From Marine Group I thaumarchaeote (GTDB lineage: Archaea > Thermoproteota > Nitrososphaeria > Nitrososphaerales > Nitrosopumilaceae), in assembly GCA_013390785.1 (NCBI GenBank), contig JACASW010000005.1, forward strand, positions 1 to 64,000: a DNA stretch of 64,000 nt, written 5' to 3'. Both the position numbers and the translations under genes were made by a program. The notes under the pieces were generated by a model. That model saw only the letters and a list, made by a program, of their open reading frames with translations. It made no database searches and was not told the DNA's origin. Position 1 is the stretch's first letter. Each line of letters starts with the position of its first letter. Positions 53,459-61,993 of the stretch are shown piece by piece.

Positions 53459-54400
53459 ATGAAAAAAATTATTTTGTGTGGTGGTTCTGGTTATATAGGA
53501 ACCAAGTTAACTGAACATCTATTAGATAATACAAATTACGAAATTGTAATTGTTGATAGATTAGATTTTAAATTAGAAAATAAGTTTAAGGCAACCAAAT
53601 ATTCTGATAGTAGAATTACTTTTCATCAGAAGGATATTAGAAATTTAGATTTTATGGAATCTATAATTAAAGAGGATAGCTATGTTGTAAATTTAGCTGC
53701 GTTGGTTGGTGAGCCATTATGCAAAATAAAGCCTGACGAAGCAGTAGAAGTAAATTACGAGGCTGCAAAGAACTTGGCTGAATTATGTAAGAAAAAAAAT
53801 ATTAAAAAATTCATACAATTATCTACGTGCTCTAATTATGGTCAAGCCAAACAAATGGTAGACGAAGATGGTGAGCTATTTCCAACATCTCTTTATGCAG
53901 ATACAAAAGTAAGACTGGAAAAATATCTTCTTCAAAATGTTCCAAATTCTATAATTTTACGATGTGCCACCGCTTATGGATTATCTGTAGGTAGAATGCG
54001 TTTCGATCTTCTTGTAAGTGAATTTATAAAAGAAGCGTGGTTGAAAAAAGAAATTAATGTTTTCATGCCTGAAGTTCATAGACCCATTGTACATGTTAGT
54101 GATATCTCAAACGCTATTTTATTATGTATTAATCACATAGAACCAATTTCACGTGTTTACAATGTTGGTTCATCAGATCAAAATTATACAAAAAGGGAAA
54201 TTGCAGAGAAAGTAAGTAAGCGAATGGGTGCACCATTAAAAATTGTAGAGAAGGAAGATAAAAGAGACTACATAGTAAATTTTGATAGGATAAAAAATGA
54301 ATTAGGGTTTTCAACAAAGCTATCAGCAGAAGATGGAATTGAAGAGATGGTAAAAATTTTAGAGGATGGCAGTTTTGATTTAAATCAATCTAATGTTTAA
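53459..54400 (+). CDS. NAD-dependent nucleotide-sugar epimerase/dehydratase (extended SDR)
   Basis: A 313-residue extended SDR. C-G-G-S-G-Y-I-G-T-K (7-16) binds NAD, V-N-L-A-A-L-V-G-E-P (about 77-86), S-T-C-S-N-Y-G and Y-A-D-T-K (Tyr/Lys) follow, then R-P-I-V-H-V-S-D. It belongs to the RfbD/galE-like SDRs found next to DegT enzymes. The start of the DegT gene overlaps its 3' end, suggesting that it forms the keto sugar that the aminotransferase then uses. The exact epimerase or dehydratase reaction is not clear. Confidence 0.85.
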   Translation: MKKIILCGGSGYIGTKLTEHLLDNTNYEIVIVDRLDFKLENKFKATKYSDSRITFHQKDIRNLDFMESIIKEDSYVVNLAALVGEPLCKIKPDEAVEVNYEAAKNLAELCKKKNIKKFIQLSTCSNYGQAKQMVDEDGELFPTSLYADTKVRLEKYLLQNVPNSIILRCATAYGLSVGRMRFDLLVSEFIKEAWLKKEINVFMPEVHRPIVHVSDISNAILLCINHIEPISRVYNVGSSDQNYTKREIAEKVSKRMGAPLKIVEKEDKRDYIVNFDRIKNELGFSTKLSAEDGIEEMVKILEDGSFDLNQSNV

Positions 54401-55418
54401 AATGAAACAAAAATTTATTCCACAATTTATTCCCTATTGGGATGAAACTGAAATTAAAGCGGTAGAGAAGATTTTGCATAGTGATTATCTAAATGAACAT
54501 AAAACTGTTAGAGAATTTGAAAAAAAGTTTTCTGAGTTTGTAGGAGCAAAATATTGCATTACCTGTACTAGTGGAACTACAGCATTGTATATTGGATTGA
54601 TGGCACTTTTAGAAAAAAAATCTTTTAAATCAATTTACATTCCAGATTATGCAGGAATTTTTACATCATATGCGTCTATTCAAGCAGGCTTAAAACCAAT
54701 TTTAGCCGATGTTGAAAAAAATGGTAGTCTAAAACTAGGTAATCAACCCAAATTTACTGTTCATTCAAATGGACGATTGGGAAAACCATTAGACATTGAG
54801 GATTGCGCTCAAGCAATATCACATCATACAAAGAACTGTATTAGTTGTTATTCGTTTGCAAGTACTAAACATATTACTACAGCTGGACAAGGCGGAGCTG
54901 TATGTTGTGATGATAAGAAGACGTTTGATATACTAAGTAGATTAAAAGATCTAGGAAGAAACGATAGACAAAAACTTAAACCAATGAGTGATGATTTTGA
55001 ATTTTGGGGATTTAATTCTAAATTTACTGAAATCCAAGCAGCATTTGGATTGATACAATTAAAGAAACTTCCATTAAGACTAAAACGTCTAAAAAAAATA
55101 TATAGAATAATTATTAACGAATTAAAAAATGAGAAAATAACATTTTTTGATGATGACCCAAAATGGTATATTGATATGCTCGTAGATAATCCATCGAGGG
55201 TCTTAGGAAATCTCAAAAAACTTGGTATCCAGGGAAGGAGATTTTACAGGCCACTTCACCAACAAACTTTTTTTGCACAAAAACAATATTCGGAAAAGAG
55301 TTTTAAAAATTCTAATTATTTATATGACCATGGAATCTGGTTACCATCTACTACTAATCTTAGTAATATGGAAATAACTAGAATTATTGACTCGGTCAAA
55401 ATTGCACTACGGTCATGA
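54393..55418 (+). CDS. DegT/DnrJ/EryC1/StrS-family sugar aminotransferase, short form
   Basis: A 341-residue DegT-fold protein. T-S-G-T-T-A-L-Y-I (59-67), I-E-D-C-A-Q-A-I (135-142) and Y-S-F-A-S-T-K-H-I-T-T (153-163) with Schiff-base Lys159 are visible, so it is a genuine aminotransferase, not a dehydratase. The core is shorter than usual between residues 100 and 135, where a loop seems to be missing. An ATG at 54402, 1 bp after the upstream stop, is an alternative start. It is coupled to the upstream SDR and ends 2 bp before the convergent GT. Confidence 0.86.
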   Translation: MFKMKQKFIPQFIPYWDETEIKAVEKILHSDYLNEHKTVREFEKKFSEFVGAKYCITCTSGTTALYIGLMALLEKKSFKSIYIPDYAGIFTSYASIQAGLKPILADVEKNGSLKLGNQPKFTVHSNGRLGKPLDIEDCAQAISHHTKNCISCYSFASTKHITTAGQGGAVCCDDKKTFDILSRLKDLGRNDRQKLKPMSDDFEFWGFNSKFTEIQAAFGLIQLKKLPLRLKRLKKIYRIIINELKNEKITFFDDDPKWYIDMLVDNPSRVLGNLKKLGIQGRRFYRPLHQQTFFAQKQYSEKSFKNSNYLYDHGIWLPSTTNLSNMEITRIIDSVKIALRS

Positions 55419-55420
55419 AA

Positions 55421-56404
55421 TCATTTAATCAATTCATCTATTAATTTAACAAGTTCGTTAGTAGCTTGATCATTTGTTAGGTTATTCATAGTGTATTCTC
55501 GCCCTGCGTCTGCAATTTCTTCCCATTTTGGATTATCTGGATCTGAAATAAATTCTTCAAGTTTTGTTTGATAGTTCTTTTCATTGATAAAAACAGATGT
55601 TTCATTATCCTTATACCCTAAAAAATAGCCATTGTTTTTTTCAGTTATTTCCATAAAAGTTAAACAGCCTGCCGCAGAATTTTCCCAATACTTTAAAGTT
55701 GGATAAAATGTTGTCGCAGCGATGATTGCACGGTATCTGCTTGTGTATGTTGGATAATCTTCGTTAACATATTTTTTCCCTTTCATCCCATGATATTCTA
55801 CACAATCAAGTTCTTTACAGAGAGTTCTTAGTTTATAATGATACCAACCAGATCTTCCTGGATTTAGGATATAATTTGCAGCTCTATTTCGCAAATCAGT
55901 TCTACCCATTGCGCCTGTGATAAGAATTCTATCTTTAATTCTTGTTTTGAATGGAGGTACATTTTGGTATAATTCTGGTTCCAAGCCATAAATTATTGTT
56001 TTATGCTTGATTTTCTTTGGATAATATCTGTAAATGAAACTATCTGGATGATTGCTAAATAAGCAATCAATTTTATTTATCTCACAAAACTCAGTTTGGT
56101 TATATTTTTTAGCATCATATGGATCTCCTGTTCTAGAAACTACGGGAATATTTGAATTTTTAATATCAATTAGAACATCAGGACTTCCATCTGTACGATT
56201 ATTTGGTAATAAAATGACATCGCATTTATTTTTTATTTTTGAAATATCAAATTTTTTTTCACATGGATAATAAGAAATATTTAATCTCTCATTTCTTTTT
56301 AAAGCGTTAAAGAAAAAATCATAACTAGTTCGATCAAAATGCTCAGGTTGAAAATAATTATATGATTTTTTATAAATTAATGCAACATCTATTTTTTTAT
56401 TCAT
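55421..56404 (-). CDS. GT-B glycosyltransferase-like protein (CgeB/YkvP-like)
   Basis: A 327-residue protein. The C-terminal third has the CgeB/Glyco_trans_1_2 pattern: R-Y-R-A-I-I-A-A-T-T-F-Y-P, W-E-N-S-A-A-G-C-L-T-F-M-E and F-L-G-Y-K-D-N-E-T-S, with an N-L-T-N tail near the end. The N-terminal half is Rossmann-like (V-A-L-I-Y-K start, V-I-L-L-P-N-N-R). Such enzymes add single sugars to glycans or proteins. It stands alone on the minus strand between plus-strand genes. Donor and acceptor are unknown. Confidence 0.74.
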   Translation of the reverse strand: MNKKIDVALIYKKSYNYFQPEHFDRTSYDFFFNALKRNERLNISYYPCEKKFDISKIKNKCDVILLPNNRTDGSPDVLIDIKNSNIPVVSRTGDPYDAKKYNQTEFCEINKIDCLFSNHPDSFIYRYYPKKIKHKTIIYGLEPELYQNVPPFKTRIKDRILITGAMGRTDLRNRAANYILNPGRSGWYHYKLRTLCKELDCVEYHGMKGKKYVNEDYPTYTSRYRAIIAATTFYPTLKYWENSAAGCLTFMEITEKNNGYFLGYKDNETSVFINEKNYQTKLEEFISDPDNPKWEEIADAGREYTMNNLTNDQATNELVKLIDELIK

Positions 56405-56532
56405 TTTTCACTTAAAACGTGATTAATTTGTACAGTATTTTATGATTGTTACAAAATCTTATGCCATTTAATGGAAGAATAAACAGTAGCATATTTTATG
56501 AGGAGCTAATACGACTTTATTTGAGTGAAGAA

Positions 56533-57618
56533 TTGCGAATATTAATTGCGTCTGGTGCGACTGGTGGAACATCTGGAGGAAGTGTGGGTAAGTATTTTCA
56601 TTTAAAGGATTTTGGAGAGGCTCTCACTAAATTTAATATAGATTATCAATTAGTTAGAGAAACGGATTATGTTGTTGGGTTTCCAACAAAACAAATAAGT
56701 AAATTAATTTCGAGTAAAAGAAAATTTAAAAAATTAATAGAGAGTTTCCAGCCTGACGCAGTACTAGTTGATAGACAAAGCAATTTTGGCTTAGAAGTAA
56801 TAAAAGCTGGAATTCCATTATTTGTAATTTTAAGAGGGCATCACTGGTCTGAACTTGAATTTGCAAAAGAAACTATTTACAAAGATCCTCTTATGCGAAA
56901 GATTGTAGATCTTAGAGGTAAAATTGCAGAGAAAGTTTTTGCTGGTGCTACAGCAATATTACCAGTAGCCAATTATTTAACCAACATAATAAAAGAACAC
57001 CATCCACAGCAATCTATAGAAGTTTTTGTTGAAGGAGTTAACAATGTAAGATGGTACAAACAAAAAGGCATCAAACTAAAACATCCATGTGTAGGATTAT
57101 TGCAAGATGCAAATTGGTGGAGAAAAACAAGAGAGATGTTAATACTAGAAAAAGTAATCGAAAGAATGCCAGAGATTAATTTCTATTGGGTCGGAGATGG
57201 ACAGTATAAGGATAAAATATTATCAGTTTTAGAAAAATTTGACAATTTTCATTGGTTAGGATCTTTACAATATCCTGATAAAGTGAGAGAATATCTAACT
57301 GAGATTGATGTTTATGCATTAATAACAGGAATGGATTTAGCACCACTATCATTGAAAGAAGCACAATTAATGGAAAAACCTGTTATAGCAACCAATGTTG
57401 GAGGTTGTTCGGAAATGATGATGGATGGAAAAACAGGATTTTTGGTTAAAGAGGGGGATGCTAATGATCTTTTTGAAAAATTATCTAGCCTTTTAAAAAA
57501 TAAGGAAATGAGTTTAAAAATAGGTTCTAGTGGTACAAAGTTTATTGAAAAAAACTTTAGTATGGATGCAAGTGCAAAAAATTTCATTAGAATTTTAGAT
57601 ACTTATATTAAAAATTAA
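56533..57618 (+). CDS. GT4-family glycosyltransferase, duplicated type B
   Basis: About 361 residues from the TTG at 56533, chosen because alignment with its paralogue at 29305-30366 begins right there (R-I-L-I-A-S-G versus K-I-L-I-G-A-G). A TTG at 56446 would add 29 residues that look unrelated to the family. The donor domain has F-H-W-L-G-S-L-Q-Y-P-D-K-V, L-A-P-L-S-L-K-E-A-Q-L-M-E-K-P-V-I and T-N-V-G-G-C-S-E. The two copies share long identical stretches but differ in the N-terminal acceptor half, so they likely use the same donor on different acceptors. Its end overlaps the convergent gene by 4 bp. Confidence 0.9.
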   Translation: MRILIASGATGGTSGGSVGKYFHLKDFGEALTKFNIDYQLVRETDYVVGFPTKQISKLISSKRKFKKLIESFQPDAVLVDRQSNFGLEVIKAGIPLFVILRGHHWSELEFAKETIYKDPLMRKIVDLRGKIAEKVFAGATAILPVANYLTNIIKEHHPQQSIEVFVEGVNNVRWYKQKGIKLKHPCVGLLQDANWWRKTREMLILEKVIERMPEINFYWVGDGQYKDKILSVLEKFDNFHWLGSLQYPDKVREYLTEIDVYALITGMDLAPLSLKEAQLMEKPVIATNVGGCSEMMMDGKTGFLVKEGDANDLFEKLSSLLKNKEMSLKIGSSGTKFIEKNFSMDASAKNFIRILDTYIKN

Positions 57619-58415
57619 GTTCTTCTCGAATATTTTTTGTTAATGTATTTTGCGTTTTTGACTTTTTTTGTATAAGTATTATTCATCTTTTTGATTAGAT
57701 TCAATGTTTGATTATTGATTAATTCAAGATTTGGTATTACACAATGTCCGCCAATATATCCAGGATACATTTTTGGTCTATTTCCTAATAATTTGTGGAT
57801 CTCATCAGAAAATAACCACATTTCATTATAATTAACATCATAAGTTTTAGCTATGACATTAGTTATCTGTGAATAATTTATCAACCAACCTAGATAAGAT
57901 GTATCACATAAAATTTTGGCCAATTCTAATGTCTCTGGTTTTGACATCTGTTTAGTTTTCACACCAAAATGTTTCATTTTTCTTGAATAGGTTTTGATAG
58001 CCCATTGTCTTTTTGGAGCATTTTTTGATATAGCAAAAAATTTTGTGTACCGTTTGAGATCTTTTAACATTCTTTTATGAACTCCTCTTGTAGCACTGTA
58101 AATCAAAGGTATATCCATTTTTTTTTGAATTCGCTCTGTTGTTCCAGGACCAATTGTACTGTGTATAACAATACACTCTGGTTTGAATTTTTTATATAAC
58201 TGAAGTAGATTGGAGTCAAATTTTGATGTAACAGGAATTGCAATATGTAAAAAAGAAGTTTGCATATCTTGAAGTTTTTTGAGTTTTGTTTCATTCACTA
58301 ATCTTTTATCTAAATCATATCCAACAACTGTCTGTTTTTTAGAAAATAATTTTAGAATTGGTGAACCAATTTCGCCTAGGCCTACAACAATATCTTTTTT
58401 CATTATTATTTCCAT
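57615..58415 (-). CDS. Short NAD-dependent nucleotide-sugar dehydrogenase-like protein
   Basis: A 266-residue protein whose N-terminal Rossmann motif reads I-V-V-G-L-G-E-I-G-S-P (9-19). The central part has H-S-T-I-G-P-G-T-T (about 85-93), and P-G-Y-I-G-G-H-C-V-I-P (about 217-227) matches the G-G-x-C-x-P motif of UDP-glucose/GDP-mannose dehydrogenases, including the catalytic-type Cys. The usual C-terminal UDP-binding domain (about 150 residues) is missing, and full-length enzymes have about 430 residues. It could be a mini-dehydrogenase, a decayed copy, or an enzyme with another substrate. It is the last of three minus-strand genes with the AsnB-like and WecC genes (14 bp gap). Confidence 0.68.
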   Translation of the reverse strand: MEIIMKKDIVVGLGEIGSPILKLFSKKQTVVGYDLDKRLVNETKLKKLQDMQTSFLHIAIPVTSKFDSNLLQLYKKFKPECIVIHSTIGPGTTERIQKKMDIPLIYSATRGVHKRMLKDLKRYTKFFAISKNAPKRQWAIKTYSRKMKHFGVKTKQMSKPETLELAKILCDTSYLGWLINYSQITNVIAKTYDVNYNEMWLFSDEIHKLLGNRPKMYPGYIGGHCVIPNLELINNQTLNLIKKMNNTYTKKVKNAKYINKKYSRRT

Positions 58416-58429
58416 TTATGAATACTAAA

Positions 58430-59650
58430 TTAATCTAATGTAGTATTACTACTCATTTCTTTTGTAATAAACAATCTATACCAAATTTCAAAAGCAAGTA
58501 TTCCTAAAAATTTATTCACATATTTTACATCAATATCTGGATTGTCAATATGTTTTTGTATCCAACTATTGTTTATCCAACCGTCTTTAACTACTCTTGA
58601 ATCATTAAGAAATTCTTTGCATAGATCATAACCATGTAATTTCCAGAGATTAATCGTATTTACATTAAATCCTAATTTTTCTTTGGTTATTAACGATGCA
58701 AGATTATTTTTTTCCAATATGGTCCTTAGCGGTAATTTCCCAATTTCGTTATCCACATCATATTTGTATTTTGTTGGGATATGAGTGGCCGTAGTAAGTA
58801 ATTCATTATTTAGTAAAGGAGCTAATTGATTTATTTTGAAATGATCAGTTATTCGAGAATTAATCGGGTTGAAATTATACAATAATTTACCATTATAATC
58901 AGCTAGATAGACTTGTTCTAATCGTGAAAGATTATTATCAAAAAAAGGCAAAAGTATATTGTAAATAGAATTCCATGAAAATTTACATTTCTGATTAAAG
59001 ATGTTTTCTTGATCTGGTACCCTATCTCTTTCATGACATTCTAAATATGCTTTAACTTTTTCGTCAGGATTAGAATTTTCAGATGTTAAGGAAAGGAATT
59101 TTTTATATCTAAATGTGTATCCTGCAAAAAGTTCGTCTCCACCATCACCAGAGATTAATGTCCTAGACAGGGTTTGTGATTTCTTTACCACATAATACCA
59201 ATGTAAATCCCAAAATGGTAATTTAATAATGCTAATTGCTTTTGGTAATTCAGAAAGATAATTATCCAGATCAATAATGTAATGATTAGCATTATATTTT
59301 TCTGCTATTCTTGATGCAGCTGGTGTTTCATCTATACTATTTGCAAATTTTATAGATACTGCATTAATTTTAACATCAGGTTTTGTTTTGCGTAGCAAAG
59401 ATAGCATTAATGCTGAATCAACTCCGCCACTAAGAGCTATTGAGATTTCTTGCTCGTTAGTGTAATTCAGTTTTTTTTCAATTTCATTACATATTGAATT
59501 CTCAATGGAAGTGGGGTTTACAGGTTCCTCAATTGGTTCAAAATCTTTCCAAGTTTTCTTAGGTAAATTTGGGTTTATAGATAGATCATAACGAAGAGTT
59601 AGAATATTTACTATAGAAGAAGGATTAATTGGGGAATTAGAAATCTCCAC
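58430..59650 (-). CDS. Asparagine-synthetase-like ATP-dependent amidotransferase without glutaminase domain
   Basis: A 406-residue protein that is only the synthetase half of AsnB. The PP-loop A-L-S-G-G-V-D-S lies at 72-79 rather than near residue 230, I-S-G-D-G-G-D-E-L-F-A-G-Y follows, and the end matches AsnB's last helices. The N-terminal glutamine amidotransferase domain is entirely absent, so it needs free ammonia or a partner. Its start lies inside the end of the WecC-like gene (14 bp overlap). In glycan loci, AsnB-like proteins convert uronic acids to uronamides, and the WecC-like enzyme would make just such an acid. Amidation of the uronic acid is therefore the best inference. Confidence 0.85.
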   Translation of the reverse strand: MEISNSPINPSSIVNILTLRYDLSINPNLPKKTWKDFEPIEEPVNPTSIENSICNEIEKKLNYTNEQEISIALSGGVDSALMLSLLRKTKPDVKINAVSIKFANSIDETPAASRIAEKYNANHYIIDLDNYLSELPKAISIIKLPFWDLHWYYVVKKSQTLSRTLISGDGGDELFAGYTFRYKKFLSLTSENSNPDEKVKAYLECHERDRVPDQENIFNQKCKFSWNSIYNILLPFFDNNLSRLEQVYLADYNGKLLYNFNPINSRITDHFKINQLAPLLNNELLTTATHIPTKYKYDVDNEIGKLPLRTILEKNNLASLITKEKLGFNVNTINLWKLHGYDLCKEFLNDSRVVKDGWINNSWIQKHIDNPDIDVKYVNKFLGILAFEIWYRLFITKEMSSNTTLD

Positions 59651-61010
59651 GACCCAACCCCCTAAAAATTATATTATATTGTTTTACAGATTGTGGTTCA
59701 ATAATTCCTCTGGTATCGATTAGTATTGGAGTTTTCATTTTAGCAAAAGAAGAAATTTCAATTTTCTTAAAATCATCATGGCCTGTTACAATTACTACTG
59801 CATCCATTTTTGATAATACGTCATCAAGATTTTCTTCAACTCTTATACCAAAGACTTCACTTGAAGAAAAATTTGGATCGTAAACGTGTACATTTGCACC
59901 CAAATTTTGGAATTTTTTTATTATGTGTTCAGCCGGAGATAACTGAATATCTTTTACATTTGGTTTATAAGAAACGCCAAGAATTAGGATTTCACTGTTT
60001 TGTATTGATTTGTTACACTCCTTAAAAGCGTCAGAAGTAAGTTCAACAGTATGATCTGGCATTTTTTCGTTAATTTTTCTACCAGATTCAATGATACTTA
60101 GCTTTGTACCAGTACGTCTTGCAGTGTTAAGAAGTTGATATGAATTAATAGGCAAACACGGCCCACCAACTCCAGATCCCGGATAATGTATTTGAAAATT
60201 ATATTTCTTTTTTGCAGCTTCTAGAACCTTGATTGTATCTATTCCTAATTTTTCAAACATTAATGATAATTCGCTGACAAATGCAATATTTATGTCTCTA
60301 AATACATTAGTTGTTAATTTAACAGCATTTGCAGTTTTACAATTTGGCATTTCAACAAGCTCAACTGGAAAAACAAAATTGTAAATAATCTTAATTATTT
60401 TTGTTACATCATTATTTATGCCGGCTATTAATCTTGGAAGATTTGTAAAATCATGTAGTATTTCACCTGGATTAGCATTTTCAGGACAAACACCTATGAA
60501 GAAATTTTCTTCAATTTTTAATCGCCCAGATTTTGAGATGATGGAAACCATTTCATCTTCAATAAATCCAGGTTCAATTGTACTTTCAACAATTACTAAT
60601 GAATTTGGAGATAAAACTTCTGATAGTTTAGATGCAGCAGATCTTAATGCTGAATAATCTGGAATATTGTTTTCATCCATTGGGGTAGGTAAAGATAATA
60701 AAATTAGATCAGAATTTGGTACTGCGTCTTCAATTTTTGTAGTAGCAGAAAACACTTTATTTTTTATAACATCATTAAAAATTTCTTCATATCCTGGTTC
60801 ATCCTTTAAAGGAAATTTTCCAGAATTAATAGTTTTGACTAAATTTTCGTTTATATCAACACCAATAGTAGGTAATCCAGATTTTGCAAATGAGAGTGCA
60901 GTTGGAAGTCCAATTCTACCTATACCAACGACACAAACTTGAAGTGTTCGTGAATTTAATGATTTTCTCACATCTTCTAGATTATTCATATTAAGTTTTG
61001 AGCCTGACAT
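59637..61010 (-). CDS. wecC: UDP-N-acetylmannosamine (or related) dehydrogenase, WecC/TviB-like
   Basis: About 457 residues from the ATG at 61010 (a GTG at 61019 would add three). V-C-V-V-G-I-G-R-I-G-L-P-T-A (about 27-40) binds NAD, E-S-T-I-E-P-G follows and G-S-G-V-G-G-P-C-L-P-I-N holds the catalytic Cys. L-G-V-S-Y-K-P-N-V-K-D-I and the C-terminal UDP-binding domain are complete. It oxidises C6 of a UDP-HexNAc to the uronic acid in two steps. The next gene is AsnB-like and overlaps its 3' end by 14 bp. The choice between ManNAc, GlcNAc and GalNAc forms cannot be made by eye. Confidence 0.88.
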   Translation of the reverse strand: MSGSKLNMNNLEDVRKSLNSRTLQVCVVGIGRIGLPTALSFAKSGLPTIGVDINENLVKTINSGKFPLKDEPGYEEIFNDVIKNKVFSATTKIEDAVPNSDLILLSLPTPMDENNIPDYSALRSAASKLSEVLSPNSLVIVESTIEPGFIEDEMVSIISKSGRLKIEENFFIGVCPENANPGEILHDFTNLPRLIAGINNDVTKIIKIIYNFVFPVELVEMPNCKTANAVKLTTNVFRDINIAFVSELSLMFEKLGIDTIKVLEAAKKKYNFQIHYPGSGVGGPCLPINSYQLLNTARRTGTKLSIIESGRKINEKMPDHTVELTSDAFKECNKSIQNSEILILGVSYKPNVKDIQLSPAEHIIKKFQNLGANVHVYDPNFSSSEVFGIRVEENLDDVLSKMDAVVIVTGHDDFKKIEISSFAKMKTPILIDTRGIIEPQSVKQYNIIFRGLGRGDF

Positions 61011-61087
61011 TGATATCACGAATACTGATCTTTTTGAGCCTATTTTGACCTATTATAATTTTGTAATGATAGCTATTCGTCCAAAAT

Positions 61088-61102
61088 TTTAAAAGCTTAA
61101 TG
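61088..61102 (+). promoter_or_regulatory. Possible TATA-type promoter for galU
   Basis: A T-T-A-A-A-A-G-C-T-T-A-A stretch at 61089-61100 is centred about 28-30 bp upstream of the galU GTG at 61125. This spacing fits an archaeal TATA box and a leaderless transcript. A similar A-A-G-C-T-T box lies upstream of the gene at 2799-4172. Evidence is positional only. Confidence 0.3.
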
Positions 61103-61124
61103 ATAAGACTAAGAATGGATTTTT

Positions 61125-61964
61125 GTGACTAAAGTCGTAATTACTGCAGCAGGAAGGGGTACAAGACTATTACCATTTACAAAAGAAATGCCTAAGGAAA
61201 TGGTGCCAATTTTTTCTAATGTTTCTACTAGTAGAAGAATAGTTTTACCATTATTACAATATGTCTATGAACAGCTATATTCTATGAATTTTAGGGACTA
61301 TTGTTTCGTTGTAGGAAGAGAAAAAAGATCGATAGAGGATCATTTTACACCACATGAAATGTATTTGAGAGATTTAAAAGGAGATTACAAAAGTGTTATG
61401 ACTAAATTTTACCATAAATTAGAAAATTCACACTTGGTTTGGATTAATCAAAACAGACCATTAGGTTTTGGTGATGCAGTGAAACATGCAGAAAAATATG
61501 TAGGAAAGGAAGATTTTGTGGTTCATGCAGGAGATGTTACAATATTAAGTAAAAATAAACATCCTGTCTTACGCCTAATAGAAACTGCAAAGAAATATCC
61601 CGATGTAAAGGCAATTTTGTTATGCAAAAAAGTAAGAGATTTGAAAAGGTATGGCGTGCCAACTATTAACAAATTATCAAATAATTTATTTGCCGTAAAT
61701 GAAGTTATAGAAAAACCTGATAAACCAAAATCGGAATTTGGTATATTGCCATTATATTATTTCAAATCAAATATTTTTTCAAGTTTGAAAAAAATCAAGC
61801 CCGGAAAAGGAAAAGAGTTTCAACTAACAGATGCTATACAAAACATGATTAAAGAAAAACAAAAAGTTCTTGCAATTACATTAAATAAAAATGAAGATGA
61901 AGTAGATGTTGGAACAGTTGAATCCTATAGAAATGCACAAGAAATTACATTCAGGAAGGCATAA
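61125..61964 (+). CDS. galU: UTP-glucose-1-phosphate uridylyltransferase
   Basis: A 279-residue nucleotidyltransferase starting at GTG (61125). T-A-A-G-R-G-T-R-L-L-P-F-T-K (7-20) and M-P-K-E-M-V-P-I (23-30) are the GalU signature, distinguishing it from RmlA/RfbF. V-V-H-A-G-D-V-T gives the metal site and V-I-E-K-P the sugar-phosphate contact. It should make UDP-glucose, the substrate of the UDP-glucose dehydrogenase whose gene follows. The order galU-ugd-galE-like is a typical UDP-glucuronate supply module. Confidence 0.88.
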   Translation: MTKVVITAAGRGTRLLPFTKEMPKEMVPIFSNVSTSRRIVLPLLQYVYEQLYSMNFRDYCFVVGREKRSIEDHFTPHEMYLRDLKGDYKSVMTKFYHKLENSHLVWINQNRPLGFGDAVKHAEKYVGKEDFVVHAGDVTILSKNKHPVLRLIETAKKYPDVKAILLCKKVRDLKRYGVPTINKLSNNLFAVNEVIEKPDKPKSEFGILPLYYFKSNIFSSLKKIKPGKGKEFQLTDAIQNMIKEKQKVLAITLNKNEDEVDVGTVESYRNAQEITFRKA

Positions 61965-61993
61965 TTTTTAAGATTAAAAATTTGGATGAGAGT

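Noticed and set aside
54848-55216. 122-residue open frame on the minus strand
   Set aside because: It lies wholly inside the DegT aminotransferase gene on the other strand and has no family-like motif.
54393-55418. Idea that the short DegT protein is a second His-type dehydratase
   Set aside because: The aligned position is Lys159 (S-T-K-H-I); the His is the next residue, so it is an aminotransferase.
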